Positions 1 to 11,958 are shown, counted from the first letter of the stretch. The stretch: DNA of 64,000 nt from Deltaproteobacteria bacterium HGW-Deltaproteobacteria-6 (GCA_002840435.1 PHAT01000005.1:796460-860459); one strand, 5' to 3'. Notes: a model not told the origin generated them from the sequence alone. Numbers and translations are program-made.

Positions 1-1
1 T

Positions 2-499
2 CTGACCGGTGTTTTCAGCCGCAAGCCGGGGGACTTCGGCCATGAGGATAATCTTTATCTTCTATCCGCAATGCTCAATGACTGGGAGGCTTACAGCAAA
101 GTGGTCGCCCAGCGGATTTTAAACAAGTCATTGTACAATGAAAAAATGGAATTCAATGCCGTCGCCGTTTTCAAAGGAAAAGAGGATCTTCCCTGGCTTT
201 ACGAGGAAGCGAAAAAGAACAAAGCCACCGTGATCGCGGCTTTTTGGATTGCCATGGCCATGCAGGATTACCGGCCGCTTTTAAAGAAGATCACCGCGCC
301 TTGCCTTTTGACTTATGGAACGGAAAGTAATTATTATCCGCCTGAAAATTGCGACTACATGCAAAAGCAGATGCCTGATGCGAGAGTTGTCCCGTTTGAA
401 GGATGCGGCCATGCCCTGCACATTCAGGATCCGGAATCGTTCAACAATGTGGTGATGGAATTTCTACTGCCGGGCTTTTCTGCGGGACAGCGCCAGTAA
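2..499 (+). CDS. alpha/beta hydrolase, C-terminal part (5' end outside window)
   Basis: The reading frame is open from the first base, so the gene begins upstream and only about 165 C-terminal residues are visible. The end looks like an alpha/beta hydrolase: a strand and turn of the type LLTYGTES followed by GCGHALHIQDPESFN, where the His is the expected catalytic base and the following segment resembles the family's usual 'H..Q.P..F' ending. The nucleophile elbow lies in the missing part, so the substrate class cannot be given. The 3' end overlaps the convergent downstream gene by 36 bases. Confidence 0.7.
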   Translation: MTGVFSRKPGDFGHEDNLYLLSAMLNDWEAYSKVVAQRILNKSLYNEKMEFNAVAVFKGKEDLPWLYEEAKKNKATVIAAFWIAMAMQDYRPLLKKITAPCLLTYGTESNYYPPENCDYMQKQMPDARVVPFEGCGHALHIQDPESFNNVVMEFLLPGFSAGQRQ

Positions 500-1306
500 G
501 ACGCCACCCAGTCCGAAGGTAATGGCTAAAACTTTTATCACCATTCCGATATAGAAGGGTATCCAGCCCAGAAGCCACAGCAAGCTCAAGCCCACCAGCG
601 TTTCTTTAATCAGTGATTTCTTATAACCGGGGAAAATCTTTGTGATGACAAAATTACCCAGGAGTGAACCAAACGCGATGAACCCGATAATGGCCGCCAA
701 CAGCAGAGCGGTAAACGCCAGCGGTATTAAAAAGATGCCGATGATGGATATGGCCAGCAGCATGAAGAAGGGCACGATCATCAGGGTTACCAGAAAACCC
801 CACAGGAAGGATTTTAACATGTTGGTCTGAATCGCATTGCCAATGACGGCCAGAGACCTCGGGATCAGCAGGGTCATCATCAGGGCGATAATCAGGATAA
901 TGGCGAAAAAACACAGGGAAATGACGCTTAAAATTAACGCCCAGCCCTCCGATTCACCCCTCAGGGCCGAGGCGATGGATGAGGACAGTGTGGATGAATT
1001 TATTTCCGTAATATCGCCGAAAACCATGGAGCCGCTGCCCCGGGCCACGACACCGCCGATAACGATCACATTGCCCCGGACAACGGCTTTATTGGTCAAA
1101 ACCACAGAGCCGGCAACAGCCAGAACCGTTTGCTCAACCAGCCCGTTTACCGTGATCTGCCCGCCAACAGAGACAACATTGTCCACCGTTTGTTCCTCTG
1201 TTATCGTGATATCGCGGCCGGCTTTGAAAATATTATTGGCTTCCGCGGGCGGCGATAGAAAAAGGGTCAGTGTGATGGCCATGATGGCGGTTAATTTCAA
1301 TCTCAT
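464..1306 (-). CDS. polymer-forming (bactofilin-like) domain protein with membrane helices
   Basis: 280 residues. Residues 1-23 form a signal peptide. Residues about 25-110 are rich in short Val/Gly/Asn repeats (for example VVSVGGQITVNG, VLAVAGSVVL, VIVIGGVV), typical of the right-handed beta-helix of polymer-forming or bactofilin-like domains. About four hydrophobic helices follow from residue 120 to 270. Such proteins are usually envelope proteins of unknown function. It overlaps the upstream DedA gene by 4 bases (ATGA), so the two are probably cotranscribed and translationally coupled. Confidence 0.6.
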   Translation of the reverse strand: MRLKLTAIMAITLTLFLSPPAEANNIFKAGRDITITEEQTVDNVVSVGGQITVNGLVEQTVLAVAGSVVLTNKAVVRGNVIVIGGVVARGSGSMVFGDITEINSSTLSSSIASALRGESEGWALILSVISLCFFAIILIIALMMTLLIPRSLAVIGNAIQTNMLKSFLWGFLVTLMIVPFFMLLAISIIGIFLIPLAFTALLLAAIIGFIAFGSLLGNFVITKIFPGYKKSLIKETLVGLSLLWLLGWIPFYIGMVIKVLAITFGLGGVLLALSRRKARQ

Positions 1307-1968
1307 GGGTCAACCTTCGACGCCTTGTTCCGCGCCATGAATTTATGCCGGAGGTATGCGATAAAACCCGGCATGACGGAAATAATAATGATGGCCACAA
1401 TCACAATTGTAAAATTTCTTTTAACGGCCGGGATGTTTCCGAAAAAATAGCCGCCCAGCAGAAAGATGTTAACCCAGGCGACTCCGCCGATGACATTGTA
1501 TAAGATGAATTTCGGATAGGTCATTGCTCCGACACCCGCCACAAAAGGAGCAAAGGTGCGGATAAACGGCATGAACCTGGCGATGATGATCGTCTTTCCA
1601 CCGTGTCTTTCATAAAATTCATGCGTTTTGATGAGATATTTTTTCTTGAAAAACCGGCTGTCTTCGTAATGGAATACCTTGGGCCCGATGTAGTTGCCGA
1701 TCGCATAATTGACGGTGTCTCCGGCGATGGCGGCAATGCAAAGCAGAATCAACAGCGCTTCAATTTGCAGCGCCCCCAGTGCAGCCAGCGTGCCCAGGGC
1801 AAAAAGCAGGGAATCCCCCGGCAGAACCGGTGTGACCACAAGGCCGGTTTCGCAAAATATAACAAGAAACACGAGCACATAAGCCCATATGCCGAAACTG
1901 GAGATGATTAACGGCAGATACTTGTCCAGGTGAATAAAAAAATCTATGAAGTAGAGGATTATGTCCAT
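1303..1968 (-). CDS. DedA family membrane protein
   Basis: 221 residues, mostly hydrophobic. It carries the DedA/VTT signatures: an acidic and proline-rich segment near residues 40-60 (CETGLVVTPVLPGDSLLFALG begins within it) and the re-entrant motif FARFMPFIRTFAPFVAG near residues 130-150, with the two conserved arginines. DedA proteins are inner-membrane proteins linked to undecaprenyl-phosphate or phospholipid recycling and membrane potential. The 3' end overlaps the bactofilin-like gene by 4 bases. Confidence 0.85.
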   Translation of the reverse strand: MDIILYFIDFFIHLDKYLPLIISSFGIWAYVLVFLVIFCETGLVVTPVLPGDSLLFALGTLAALGALQIEALLILLCIAAIAGDTVNYAIGNYIGPKVFHYEDSRFFKKKYLIKTHEFYERHGGKTIIIARFMPFIRTFAPFVAGVGAMTYPKFILYNVIGGVAWVNIFLLGGYFFGNIPAVKRNFTIVIVAIIIISVMPGFIAYLRHKFMARNKASKVDP

Positions 1969-2019
1969 AATTATGCTATGCTCAAGCCGGAAAGAAGATA
2001 TTTTTAATTTGCGCGAAAC

Positions 2020-2033
2020 ACCCTATATAGGGT
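2020..2033. promoter_or_regulatory. 14-bp perfect palindrome upstream of the AbfD-like gene
   Basis: ACCCTATATAGGGT is a perfect palindrome about 60 bases upstream of the AbfD-like gene. Its TATA centre overlaps a plausible -10 region, with TTGCGC just upstream as a weak -35. It could be an operator for a dimeric repressor. The regulator is unknown and no second copy was seen in the window. Confidence 0.35.
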
Positions 2034-2052
2034 TAATAGGGGGAGTGTCAAC

Positions 2053-2094
2053 ATGAAAAAAATCGTCAATAAAAAAGGGAGGACGGCAGCATGA
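2053..2094 (+). CDS. possible 13-residue leader peptide
   Basis: A short frame, ATG to TGA, encodes MKKIVNKKGRTAA and is preceded by the purine-rich GGGGAG. Its TGA overlaps the ATG of the AbfD-like gene (ATGA), and the strong GGGAGG ribosome site of that gene lies inside it. The geometry suggests translational coupling, but such a short frame can occur by chance. Confidence 0.25.
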   Translation: MKKIVNKKGRTAA

Positions 2095-3596
2095 GATCAA
2101 AAAAAGATTATATCAACGGGCTTTCCACAATGAAGCGCAACCTTTATTATGACGGTCAGTTGATCGACCGCACCGATGAACTGCAGATGCGGTGTCTCAA
2201 CACCATCGGCACCACCTACGACGAAGCGGAAAAACCGGAAAACCAGGATTTGATGACGGCCGTTTCGCATCTGACGGGGGAACGCATCAACCGTTTTACC
2301 CATATCCACCAAAACAAGGAAGACCTGCATCGCAAGCAGGATATGACGCGCATGCTCTGCCAGAAGGTCGGAGGCTGTATTCAGCGCTGCATGGGTATCG
2401 ATGCCTCCAATGCGATCTATAATGTCTCGTATGAGGCGGACAAAATGAACAATGGCGCGACGCAATATCACGAAAACTTCAAAAAATGGCTGACCCGTTT
2501 CCAGCAGGAAGATCTGATTGCCTGCTGTGCGCAGACTGATGTCAAAGGCGACCGGATGCTGCGTCCGGCGGATCAGCCCAATCCCGGTTCTTATGTTTAC
2601 ATCAAAGAGCGGCTGAAGGACGGGATTGTTGTAGAAGGCTGTAAAGTCCATATCTCCGAAGCCTCCGTGGCGGACGAAGTTTTGGTTGTGCCGACCCGCG
2701 CGCTCCGGGCAGAAGATAAAAACTATGCGGTGGCTTTTGCCATTCCCGGTGACTGGGATGGTTTGAAACAGGTGCTGACCATCCATACCCTGCGGGAACG
2801 GGAACATTTCCAGCGCGGATTTATGGAGGGTTCAACGGATTCTTACATGATTTTTGAAAACTGCTTCATTCCCTGGGAGCGGGTTTTCCTGGCCGGCGAA
2901 TGGCAGCAAGGCGGCATCAATGCATTGCTCTTCGCCTTGTTTCACCGCCATTCCTACTCGGGCTGCAAACCGGCCATCGGCGATATCATTCTGGGCATGG
3001 CGGCGCTTGCCGCGGAGGCGAATAACATCCAGAAAGCTGAACACGTGCGGGAAAAACTGGCGGAGATCATTATGGTGACGGAACTCGGCTATGCCGCGGG
3101 CTACACGGCATCCGATCTGGGCGGCCCGAAGGTTTTCATGCCCGGCAGGGGCTTTGTTCCCTACGGCCCGGGTTCATACATTCCGCATTCCATTTATTGC
3201 AACGTCGGCCGGTGCCTTTCCGGCGAAGCGGTCTGGCGCGAATCGGAAATCCTCTGCGACATATCCGGCGGTGTCACGGCCACCTTCCCGCATGAGAAGG
3301 ATTTCCTCAATCCCGAAACCGGTCCCGAGCTTCTGAAATATACCAAACGCAGTCCCAAAATGTCGGCCGAGGATCAGGCCCAGTTCTGGAGATACCTGGG
3401 GGACAAGCTATGCTCGGCCACGGGCGGTGTCCGTAATATCGGCGCGTATCATGGCGGTGGTTCGCCCATCATGGAGCAGATTGCCATTACAACACAATAC
3501 GATATTGCATCGCGTAAGAAACTGGTGAAATACATTGCCGGGATGAGCGGAGGAGACCGCGAAGCACTCAGTCAAAGCGTCATGAAAGCAAAGTAA
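2091..3596 (+). CDS. abfD: 4-hydroxybutyryl-CoA dehydratase / vinylacetyl-CoA isomerase family protein
   Basis: 501 residues, the usual length of the 4-hydroxyphenylacetate 3-hydroxylase/AbfD flavoprotein family. AbfD differs from the hydroxylases by a [4Fe-4S] cluster held by three Cys and one His. All four are visible here in the right spacing: C96 and C100 in GGCIQRCMGID, and H285 with C292 in HRHSYSGCKP (seven apart). Tyr289 and Lys293 in the same segment also match known AbfD. The enzyme would dehydrate 4-hydroxybutyryl-CoA to crotonyl-CoA using FAD and the cluster, in the cytoplasm. The start is set by GGGAGG nine bases upstream. No partner CoA transferase or 4-hydroxybutyrate dehydrogenase is adjacent, so the true substrate may be a related hydroxyacyl-CoA. 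Confidence 0.85.
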   Translation: MRSKKDYINGLSTMKRNLYYDGQLIDRTDELQMRCLNTIGTTYDEAEKPENQDLMTAVSHLTGERINRFTHIHQNKEDLHRKQDMTRMLCQKVGGCIQRCMGIDASNAIYNVSYEADKMNNGATQYHENFKKWLTRFQQEDLIACCAQTDVKGDRMLRPADQPNPGSYVYIKERLKDGIVVEGCKVHISEASVADEVLVVPTRALRAEDKNYAVAFAIPGDWDGLKQVLTIHTLREREHFQRGFMEGSTDSYMIFENCFIPWERVFLAGEWQQGGINALLFALFHRHSYSGCKPAIGDIILGMAALAAEANNIQKAEHVREKLAEIIMVTELGYAAGYTASDLGGPKVFMPGRGFVPYGPGSYIPHSIYCNVGRCLSGEAVWRESEILCDISGGVTATFPHEKDFLNPETGPELLKYTKRSPKMSAEDQAQFWRYLGDKLCSATGGVRNIGAYHGGGSPIMEQIAITTQYDIASRKKLVKYIAGMSGGDREALSQSVMKAK

Positions 3597-3602
3597 ACGG
3601 AT

Positions 3603-4124
3603 TTACCCGGATGGGGCGGATCCATTACCTCGTCCGGGTAAAAAATAGTAAGACATAAAGGTAACCAGGAAAGCAAGCTGGGGGAATTTTTTGCTCTCCA
3701 TATCTTCAAACCCCAGCTTTTCGTACCAGTCGTGCAATTCCTGATGCTCGGCAATAATGCCAATTTGCACGCGATGGGCATGAAGAAGCCGGGCATTGGT
3801 CAGGACATGCTTCACCAGCGCTTCGCCAAACCCTTTTCTACGCTCCTTGGGCAGTACGGCAAGGCGCTCCAGATAACAGACCTCATCATTTATTTTTTCC
3901 AGAGCGGCACAGCCGACCGGCTGGCCGTCGTTTTCCAGAATATAAAATGTAACGCCGCGATTGATTTCGCGGAGCAGCCATTCGGGGCGGCAATTGGAAG
4001 GATGAGTCGGGCTGTTTTGCGGCGTCAGTCCGAATCGTTCGGCTACATCCAGAAAAGAATCCTGGATGAGCAAAACGAGAAGATCGATGTCCGCTTTCGT
4101 ACCGGTGCGAATAGGATATGCCAT
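3603..4124 (-). CDS. GNAT family N-acetyltransferase
   Basis: 173 residues with a GNAT fold. The acetyl-CoA pyrophosphate-binding loop is at VLPKERRKGFGEALVKHVL (R/Q-x-x-G-x-G/A type), preceded by the beta-strand segment CYLERLAVLP. The C-terminal WYEKLGFED is the usual closing motif. The acceptor is not predictable. It converges on the AbfD-like gene with only six bases between the stops. Confidence 0.8.
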   Translation of the reverse strand: MAYPIRTGTKADIDLLVLLIQDSFLDVAERFGLTPQNSPTHPSNCRPEWLLREINRGVTFYILENDGQPVGCAALEKINDEVCYLERLAVLPKERRKGFGEALVKHVLTNARLLHAHRVQIGIIAEHQELHDWYEKLGFEDMESKKFPQLAFLVTFMSYYFLPGRGNGSAPSG

Positions 4125-4188
4125 TGTTCAATCTCTCTTGCCGTGGATTGGGGAATGATCCTTTCGGGGTGATCATACCTTAATCATC

Positions 4189-4228
4189 AAACACCTCGAT
4201 GTCTTCCGCTTTCGCCGGAGGTGTTTTT
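4189..4228 (+). terminator. hairpin with T-run
   Basis: AAACACCTC (4189-4197) pairs perfectly with GAGGTGTTT (4218-4226), with a 20-base loop and a five-T run on the plus strand. It lies between two minus-strand genes. On the minus strand the hairpin follows the stop of the exported-protein gene but lacks a good T-run, so direction is uncertain. Confidence 0.4.
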
Positions 4229-4263
4229 ATAGGTTGCTCCGGAGGCCGGATTATCCCATCAGC

Positions 4264-5247
4264 CTATTTCGTCAGAGTAAAATCAAGGCCTCCAATCGGC
4301 ACCCAGGATGATTCTTCCCATGAAGGTTTGTCGCGCTCCCGCAGCAGGAATTCCATGCGGTAACGTCCCGGTTTTCTGACATCAAAGGGAAAGAGAACGG
4401 TTCCCGGATTGTTGCAATATGAACTGGTTCGGTATTGCGGTTTCTGTCCGTCGCTTTCCCCGCCGGGATGCTTCAGAATATAGCCGAAAACATAAAGGGG
4501 CATGTTATTGCTGTTGACGTAAGTATTAACGGGGGGGCCCGTGAGGATTGCGCCGAACTTGCGCTTCATGCTCCAGGCATCCTGGGCTTCTTTGACGGAA
4601 AAAGTGTCGCGGACATCAAGCGCTTTAATCTCCTTGTCATAGGTATTCGGGCCTGTGGGAATTTCTTCAAAGACACCGATGCCCCAGTTTTGCAGACGCC
4701 ACTGCTTGTATTGAAAAGAAGGAACGGGGAAGGGATTGCCGCTTTTCCCCGGCGCGCTGACTTGCGGTGACGATGGCTGTTGCTTTCCATCTGTGAAAGC
4801 AATGGCATGCTCATTGACGGAAACTTCTTTTTTGGAATTCCTGTCCACAACCGCCGTTCTGACTTTCCATATGCCGAAGGACGGGGATAATTTGTTGGGA
4901 CTATAATTGTAGAAGAAAATCGGGAAGGTCAGCTTCTCAGCGGCATACCCTTCCGTGTCGAATCCGTAAGTCACATTCCAGACCTCCGAGCCGTCCGGAC
5001 GGAAAATTTGTGCTTTAAAGTAATAATCATAGATGCTCTGTTTTTGTATGCGAATCCAGAATGTCACCTTTTGATCAGCCCCGTAGGTATTCCGGTCAAA
5101 TGCCCAGACGGTTTGGTTGGGATCCATGCCGGAATCGAGCATGACCGGTTGGGCAAAGGCCGCCGGTACCGCCGTTAAAAAACAAGAGAAAAACAACAAA
5201 AGGATTGCCGTCTGTTTGAAAAGTTTTCCGGGAAAGTTACTGTTCAT
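4264..5247 (-). CDS. exported protein of unknown function
   Basis: 327 residues. A signal peptide covers about residues 1-32 with an AFA-Q type cleavage site. The mature part is beta-rich (YGADQKVTFWIRIQ, IFRPDGSEVWNVTYGF, FGIWKVRTAVVDR), suggesting one or two immunoglobulin-like sandwich domains, followed by a Ser/Pro/Gly linker near residue 160 and a second domain. I do not recognise the family. The gene stands alone with 150 bases or more on its 5' side. Confidence 0.6.
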   Translation of the reverse strand: MNSNFPGKLFKQTAILLLFFSCFLTAVPAAFAQPVMLDSGMDPNQTVWAFDRNTYGADQKVTFWIRIQKQSIYDYYFKAQIFRPDGSEVWNVTYGFDTEGYAAEKLTFPIFFYNYSPNKLSPSFGIWKVRTAVVDRNSKKEVSVNEHAIAFTDGKQQPSSPQVSAPGKSGNPFPVPSFQYKQWRLQNWGIGVFEEIPTGPNTYDKEIKALDVRDTFSVKEAQDAWSMKRKFGAILTGPPVNTYVNSNNMPLYVFGYILKHPGGESDGQKPQYRTSSYCNNPGTVLFPFDVRKPGRYRMEFLLRERDKPSWEESSWVPIGGLDFTLTK

Positions 5248-5400
5248 CTTCCAACCCCCATTATTGCTATATTGCGCCTTTGATGATGCTTGCAGGTTAT
5301 CTCCTGCACGTCATTAATTCTAACATATCGTCCCGGTGCACGCAAATACTTCCAGGGAATGTTTATCAGGCTGCAAAGGAGTTGATAGGTTTAGCGGGGG

Positions 5401-5994
5401 TTACTTGGGAAAAAGTTTCTCAATATCCTTTTTGACATCATTCAACCAGATTTTGCGCCGGGCTTCCGAGCTGGTCGCCATGACATTGAACATCCGGCGG
5501 TGAAAGCCGGCAACGCCGCAAAGGCCGAAAATACAGTTTTTCCAGATCGTCTCCAGCGGATCGCCGAAAACGTTTTTCTCTCTTGCCGATTCCGTATTGG
5601 ATGTGTTGAAAACCAGTGCCGCTTTGGCCTTAAGCAAACCGTGGGGGATTCCTTCTCCCGAGTCACCTTCCAGAAACTCATAAGCAACACCGGGACGGAT
5701 CACGCGATCCACCCAGCCCTTGAGAATGGCCGGAGGCTGTCCCCACCAGTTGGGGTGCACAATGATAATGCCGTCCGCCATGGCAATTTCCTGACAGTGC
5801 TCACGGATAATTTCGGGTAAAGAGGAATCTTTTACTATTTCTTCCTGGCCCAGCAGCGGATCGAAGTTTTCCTGACAGAGATCGTGAAAGAAAACAGCAT
5901 GGCCGTTTGTCTGTAACGTCTCAACTGCCGTTTGTGCAATGGCGTGATTGAAACTGGCGGGATCGGGATGCGCGAGAATTACTGAGATCTTCAC
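5401..5994 (-). CDS. NAD(P)H-dependent quinone reductase, flavodoxin-like fold
   Basis: 197 residues. The N-terminal MKISVILAHPDPASFNHAI is the flavin phosphate loop of the NQO1/KefF/MdaB family. The motif HPNWWGQPPAILKGWVDRVIRPGVAYEF is the characteristic isoalloxazine-contacting segment. It probably performs two-electron reduction of quinones or similar electrophiles with FMN or FAD. Its start overlaps the stop of the upstream DUF1848 gene by 4 bases, so the two form an operon. Confidence 0.8.
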   Translation of the reverse strand: MKISVILAHPDPASFNHAIAQTAVETLQTNGHAVFFHDLCQENFDPLLGQEEIVKDSSLPEIIREHCQEIAMADGIIIVHPNWWGQPPAILKGWVDRVIRPGVAYEFLEGDSGEGIPHGLLKAKAALVFNTSNTESAREKNVFGDPLETIWKNCIFGLCGVAGFHRRMFNVMATSSEARRKIWLNDVKKDIEKLFPK

Positions 5995-6863
5995 GATGAA
6001 TGGTCTCCAATCAACAAGGGTGAATGAGTGTAATGCAGCGACTGGTTTTTTTCAATCTTCTTTTGACTGACATTGGCATAGCAGTAGCGGCAGCCATGCC
6101 GGCATGTATTATATTCGCCGATATCCACACTGGCAACACACCCGCAAAGGTCCCGCTGGTATTTATCTTTGGTTATGTTCAAATTTGTTCCGGTCAATTC
6201 TGCAACCAGCCGATCATCGATGCATCTGCCATGTTCGATATTCAGATCCGCAAGATTGATTTTCTCTGCGCATGTCGCCATGCTTATGTTGTAGCTTCCT
6301 GCAATCCGCATTAACTGTTCTGCCAACGTGCGCATTTCGGATTCATCGGGCGGTCGCACTGAATGATCCGCCATTCTGCCCTGAATGTGACGATACATAT
6401 CAAGGAAACTGATCATGCACTTTTCAGTATGTCCCGACAGTTGTCTTGCCAGATCATGAAAACATTCAATGTGATAGTCAATGTTTATGCTTGCCGACCA
6501 TAAAATCGGATCATAGCGCCAGATGATTCGTTTCTTCCCTATTCTATCGGATAGTCTGATAAACGTATCAGTGATTTCACCCTTCGGCGGCAGATGCGGT
6601 TCAATATCTTTTCCGTAGGGTGTCAGCGTAAACTGAAAATAGTAGCTGTATTTTTTGAGAAATTGCAGCTGATCCAGCATTGGTGCCGGGTCTTTTGTCC
6701 AGAAGACAATGCAGTCAACATCCGGAGGGGCAAGCGATACATTCCGGATCTGCCGGGGGTTCATCGGATTGCGCACCAGAACATATCCTTCGCGCAGCCG
6801 GTTAAAAAACCAGTCGCCGTAAAAAGCGGGAATATCCGTCCGTCTGCTGCAACTGATGATCAT
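5991..6863 (-). CDS. DUF1848 family protein with C-terminal CX3CX2C motif
   Basis: About 290 residues from the preferred start MIISCSRRTDIPAFYGDWF, which is the conserved beginning of DUF1848; an in-frame ATG 11 codons upstream (6896) is also possible. Conserved segments include IVFWTKDPAPML and the C-terminal cysteine cluster CGC...CRHGCRYCYAN. The last Cys triplet has the CX3CX2C spacing of radical SAM enzymes but at the C terminus, so an Fe-S cluster is likely. The biochemical function of the family is not known to me. It overlaps the quinone reductase gene by 4 bases. Confidence 0.75.
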   Translation of the reverse strand: MIISCSRRTDIPAFYGDWFFNRLREGYVLVRNPMNPRQIRNVSLAPPDVDCIVFWTKDPAPMLDQLQFLKKYSYYFQFTLTPYGKDIEPHLPPKGEITDTFIRLSDRIGKKRIIWRYDPILWSASINIDYHIECFHDLARQLSGHTEKCMISFLDMYRHIQGRMADHSVRPPDESEMRTLAEQLMRIAGSYNISMATCAEKINLADLNIEHGRCIDDRLVAELTGTNLNITKDKYQRDLCGCVASVDIGEYNTCRHGCRYCYANVSQKKIEKNQSLHYTHSPLLIGDHSS

Positions 6864-7011
6864 ATAAATTTCAACTATAATCCGGGTGTCCACCATAACT
6901 GATCATTATGATCAGAAAGAATGCTCGCGATGGACTTCTTTCGTCTCCCATCCAAAAGCATCACCGAATGATGCTCTTGCTTGGGATAGTACGCGGCCAA
7001 TCAGGGCAGTG

Positions 7012-7359
7012 TTATGGACCGATTGCCGTTTTATCTTCACAGTATGATTTGTAAAGGTTTCTATATTTCATGCATCCGATGCGACATCCGCTGGCATACA
7101 TGTTTTGTACATCCTGACTGTGACCATAACAACACTCGGAATAAGCATTCGCACACTGGTTCTGACACTCTATCATGACTGAATTAAAAGATTTAGAGCA
7201 CCAGTTTACAGCTTCGGCATCTTTGGGTAGAGAAAAAGTCACGATGGCTGGAGCCGTTCCGTCTTTTTGAGTAACACTGACGTGCAGTCCAATCACCATA
7301 AAAAGAGCAATTCCTGCAAATACGATAGCTATTAACATAACCAAGCCTTTTCTTGTCAT
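7012..7359 (-). CDS. small membrane-anchored cysteine-rich protein
   Basis: 115 residues. A single N-terminal hydrophobic helix (residues 7-27) is followed by a domain with nine cysteines between residues 54 and 107, including SECCYG, CRIGC and a C-terminal YCED. The topology suggests a periplasmic domain held by disulfides or binding metal. No family is recognised. It is monocistronic. Confidence 0.5.
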   Translation of the reverse strand: MTRKGLVMLIAIVFAGIALFMVIGLHVSVTQKDGTAPAIVTFSLPKDAEAVNWCSKSFNSVMIECQNQCANAYSECCYGHSQDVQNMYASGCRIGCMKYRNLYKSYCEDKTAIGP

Positions 7360-7757
7360 CGAACGCCTCCTGACATATTTTGTGTACCGAAAGATGTACC
7401 TGTTAAAGATATAATTAACTTTATCATCAACTTCGGCTGAATTCCAGCATGATCATGTAACCGCCTGATTAACCGGGTTTACTATACTATTCTTTGTTGA
7501 AAATGGCAGACTGAGGGATCACGTTGATGAACGATTGAAATCTCGTATGGTTGATGAAATATGATTTTTGTTTGTTGCCGGAAGAAATACTTTATTGTAA
7601 AAACCCTGAATACACACTTCCTGAAGTATATGCGCTGCGTCGGTTGTCATAAAATACGCATGGCCGCAGAACATGCCAACAAATTCGACAGCCGAAATGG
7701 AAGACGGCGGAAAACATTGGCTCCCTATACCTAAAGGGCACACATCGAGTCGGGAAT
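7360..7757. other. intergenic region without a supported gene
   Basis: About 400 bases between the cysteine-rich gene and the alaS terminator. Short frames exist on both strands (for example minus 7519-7743) but lack ribosome sites and recognisable features. The part next to 7360 presumably holds the promoter of the cysteine-rich gene. Confidence 0.5.
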
Positions 7758-7782
7758 AACAAAAGGAATATCTCCTTTTGTT
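7758..7782 (-). terminator. alaS terminator hairpin
   Basis: A perfect 10-bp stem (AACAAAAGGA with TCCTTTTGTT, 5-base loop) begins directly after the alaS stop codon. The distal arm is T-rich and acts as part of the U-tract, so this is a plausible intrinsic terminator for the minus-strand operon. Confidence 0.6.
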
Positions 7783-10417
<2,635 letters not shown>

Positions 10418-10425
<8 letters not shown>

Positions 10426-10903
10426 CTGTTTCTTCCTCCGCTGCCTTTCCCAATTTATTTAAGATCAAACCCGGCGGAAAACCCCGCCCCATCAGGCTTT
10501 GAAATATTCTCTGTTTTTCTTTAATGTCAAAAGCAGCCGTCTTTTTTCTGGCCGCTCTCTTTTTTATCAAAATTGCAATGGCGTCTTCTTCCGCGAGTTC
10601 ATACCGCGCATGCGCGACAGCGTCATCAATCAACCGGCCCGCCACACCTTTTTCCTGCAGACTGGCGATGATTTTCCGGTTGCCCCAGAGTTTATTGACT
10701 GCCAGATTGCGCGCCCACCCACCCGCAAAAGAAGCGTCATTCAGATACTTCAAATCGTGGAGTTTTTCCAGTGCTTCTTTAACGACAACTGCGGGAAAAC
10801 CTTTTTCCCGCAGCTTCTTTTCCAATTCTTTTTCCGAATGCGGCCGAAGCGACAAAAGGCGATATGCTTTTTGCTTGGCAGCCGTCAGATCCAGTGCTTT
10901 CAC
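10418..10903 (-). CDS. recX: RecX, RecA regulatory protein
   Basis: 161 residues with the three-helix repeats of RecX (AYRLLSLRPHSEKELEKKLREKGF and LKYLNDASFAGGWARNL are typical first and second repeats; RGFPPGLILNKL closes the third). RecX binds RecA filaments and limits their extension. It lies one base downstream of recA and overlaps alaS by 8 bases, both supporting the assignment. Confidence 0.92.
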
Positions 10904-10904
10904 G

Positions 10905-11921
10905 CTATTCTTCCTGATCCCTGGCTACAATGCCCAGTTTGTTACGGACATCGTTTTCGATAGCCGTCATAACATCGGGATTTTCTTTCAGGAAAACCCT
11001 TGAATTATCGCGTCCCTGTCCCAGCCGGTCGCCCTTGTAGGAATACCAGGCGCCGCTTTTTTCAATGATACCGTTTGATGCCGCCAGATCGAGCACATCG
11101 CCTTCGCGCGAGATGCCTTCGCCGAAGATGATGTCGAATTCCGCTTCCCGGAAAGGAGGAGCCATTTTGTTTTTCACGACCTTCACTTTGGTCCGGAAGC
11201 CGATGACATCCTGGCCATTTTTGATGGAGGTCATCTTGCGGATATCCAGGCGCTGCGACGAATAAAACTTCAGCGCGTTGCCGCCGGTGGTGGTTTCGGG
11301 ATTACCGAAGAAAACGCCGATTTTCATGCGCAGCTGATTGATGAAAATGACGGTTGTCTTGGATTTGCTGATGCTGCCGGTAAGCTTGCGCAGGGCCTGC
11401 GACATCAACCTGGCCTGAAGTCCCATCTGGGCGTCGCCCATTTCGCCTTCCAGCTCGGCCTTGGGAACCAGCGCTGCCACGGAGTCAACCACCAGAACAT
11501 CAAGGGCGCCGCTCCTCACCAGTGTCTCGGCGATTTCCAGGGCCTGTTCACCTGTGTCCGGCTGCGAAATCAGGAGTTCGTCGGTATTCACACCGATATT
11601 TTTGGCATAAGTGACATCCAGCGCATGTTCCGCGTCGATATAAGCGGCAATACCACCCTTTTTCTGGGCTTCCGCAACAACGTGCAATGCCAGCGTGGTT
11701 TTACCGCCGGATTCCGGTCCGTAAATTTCGATGACGCGGCCGCGCGGAACGCCGAACGTTCCCAGTGCTATATCAAGGCTCAGCGACCCGGTGGATATGG
11801 CCGGAACATCGGCCACCCGCTCCGAGCTGCCCAGCTTCATAATCGAACCCTTGCCGAACTGTCTTTCAATCTGCGTGATCGCCAAATCCACTGCTTTTGA
11901 TCTGTCCATATCTGCACACAT
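10905..11921 (-). CDS. recA: recombinase RecA
   Basis: 338 residues. The core is complete: Walker [10 protein letters not shown], the Walker B region [14 protein letters not shown], the L1/L2 loops ([15 protein letters not shown] and [22 protein letters not shown]) and a short C-terminal tail. It catalyses strand exchange and LexA co-cleavage. The start has AAGGAGG about ten bases upstream. A 30-bp perfect palindrome sits upstream, between thpR and recA. Confidence 0.98.
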   Translation of the reverse strand: MCADMDRSKAVDLAITQIERQFGKGSIMKLGSSERVADVPAISTGSLSLDIALGTFGVPRGRVIEIYGPESGGKTTLALHVVAEAQKKGGIAAYIDAEHALDVTYAKNIGVNTDELLISQPDTGEQALEIAETLVRSGALDVLVVDSVAALVPKAELEGEMGDAQMGLQARLMSQALRKLTGSISKSKTTVIFINQLRMKIGVFFGNPETTTGGNALKFYSSQRLDIRKMTSIKNGQDVIGFRTKVKVVKNKMAPPFREAEFDIIFGEGISREGDVLDLAASNGIIEKSGAWYSYKGDRLGQGRDNSRVFLKENPDVMTAIENDVRNKLGIVARDQEE

Positions 11922-11958
11922 AATAAGATGACCTCCTTCACCTTGTAATTTTATTAGT

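Noticed and set aside
7519-7743. 74-codon minus-strand frame upstream of the alaS terminator
   Set aside because: No ribosome site, no family resemblance; a competing 57-codon plus-strand frame covers the same DNA.
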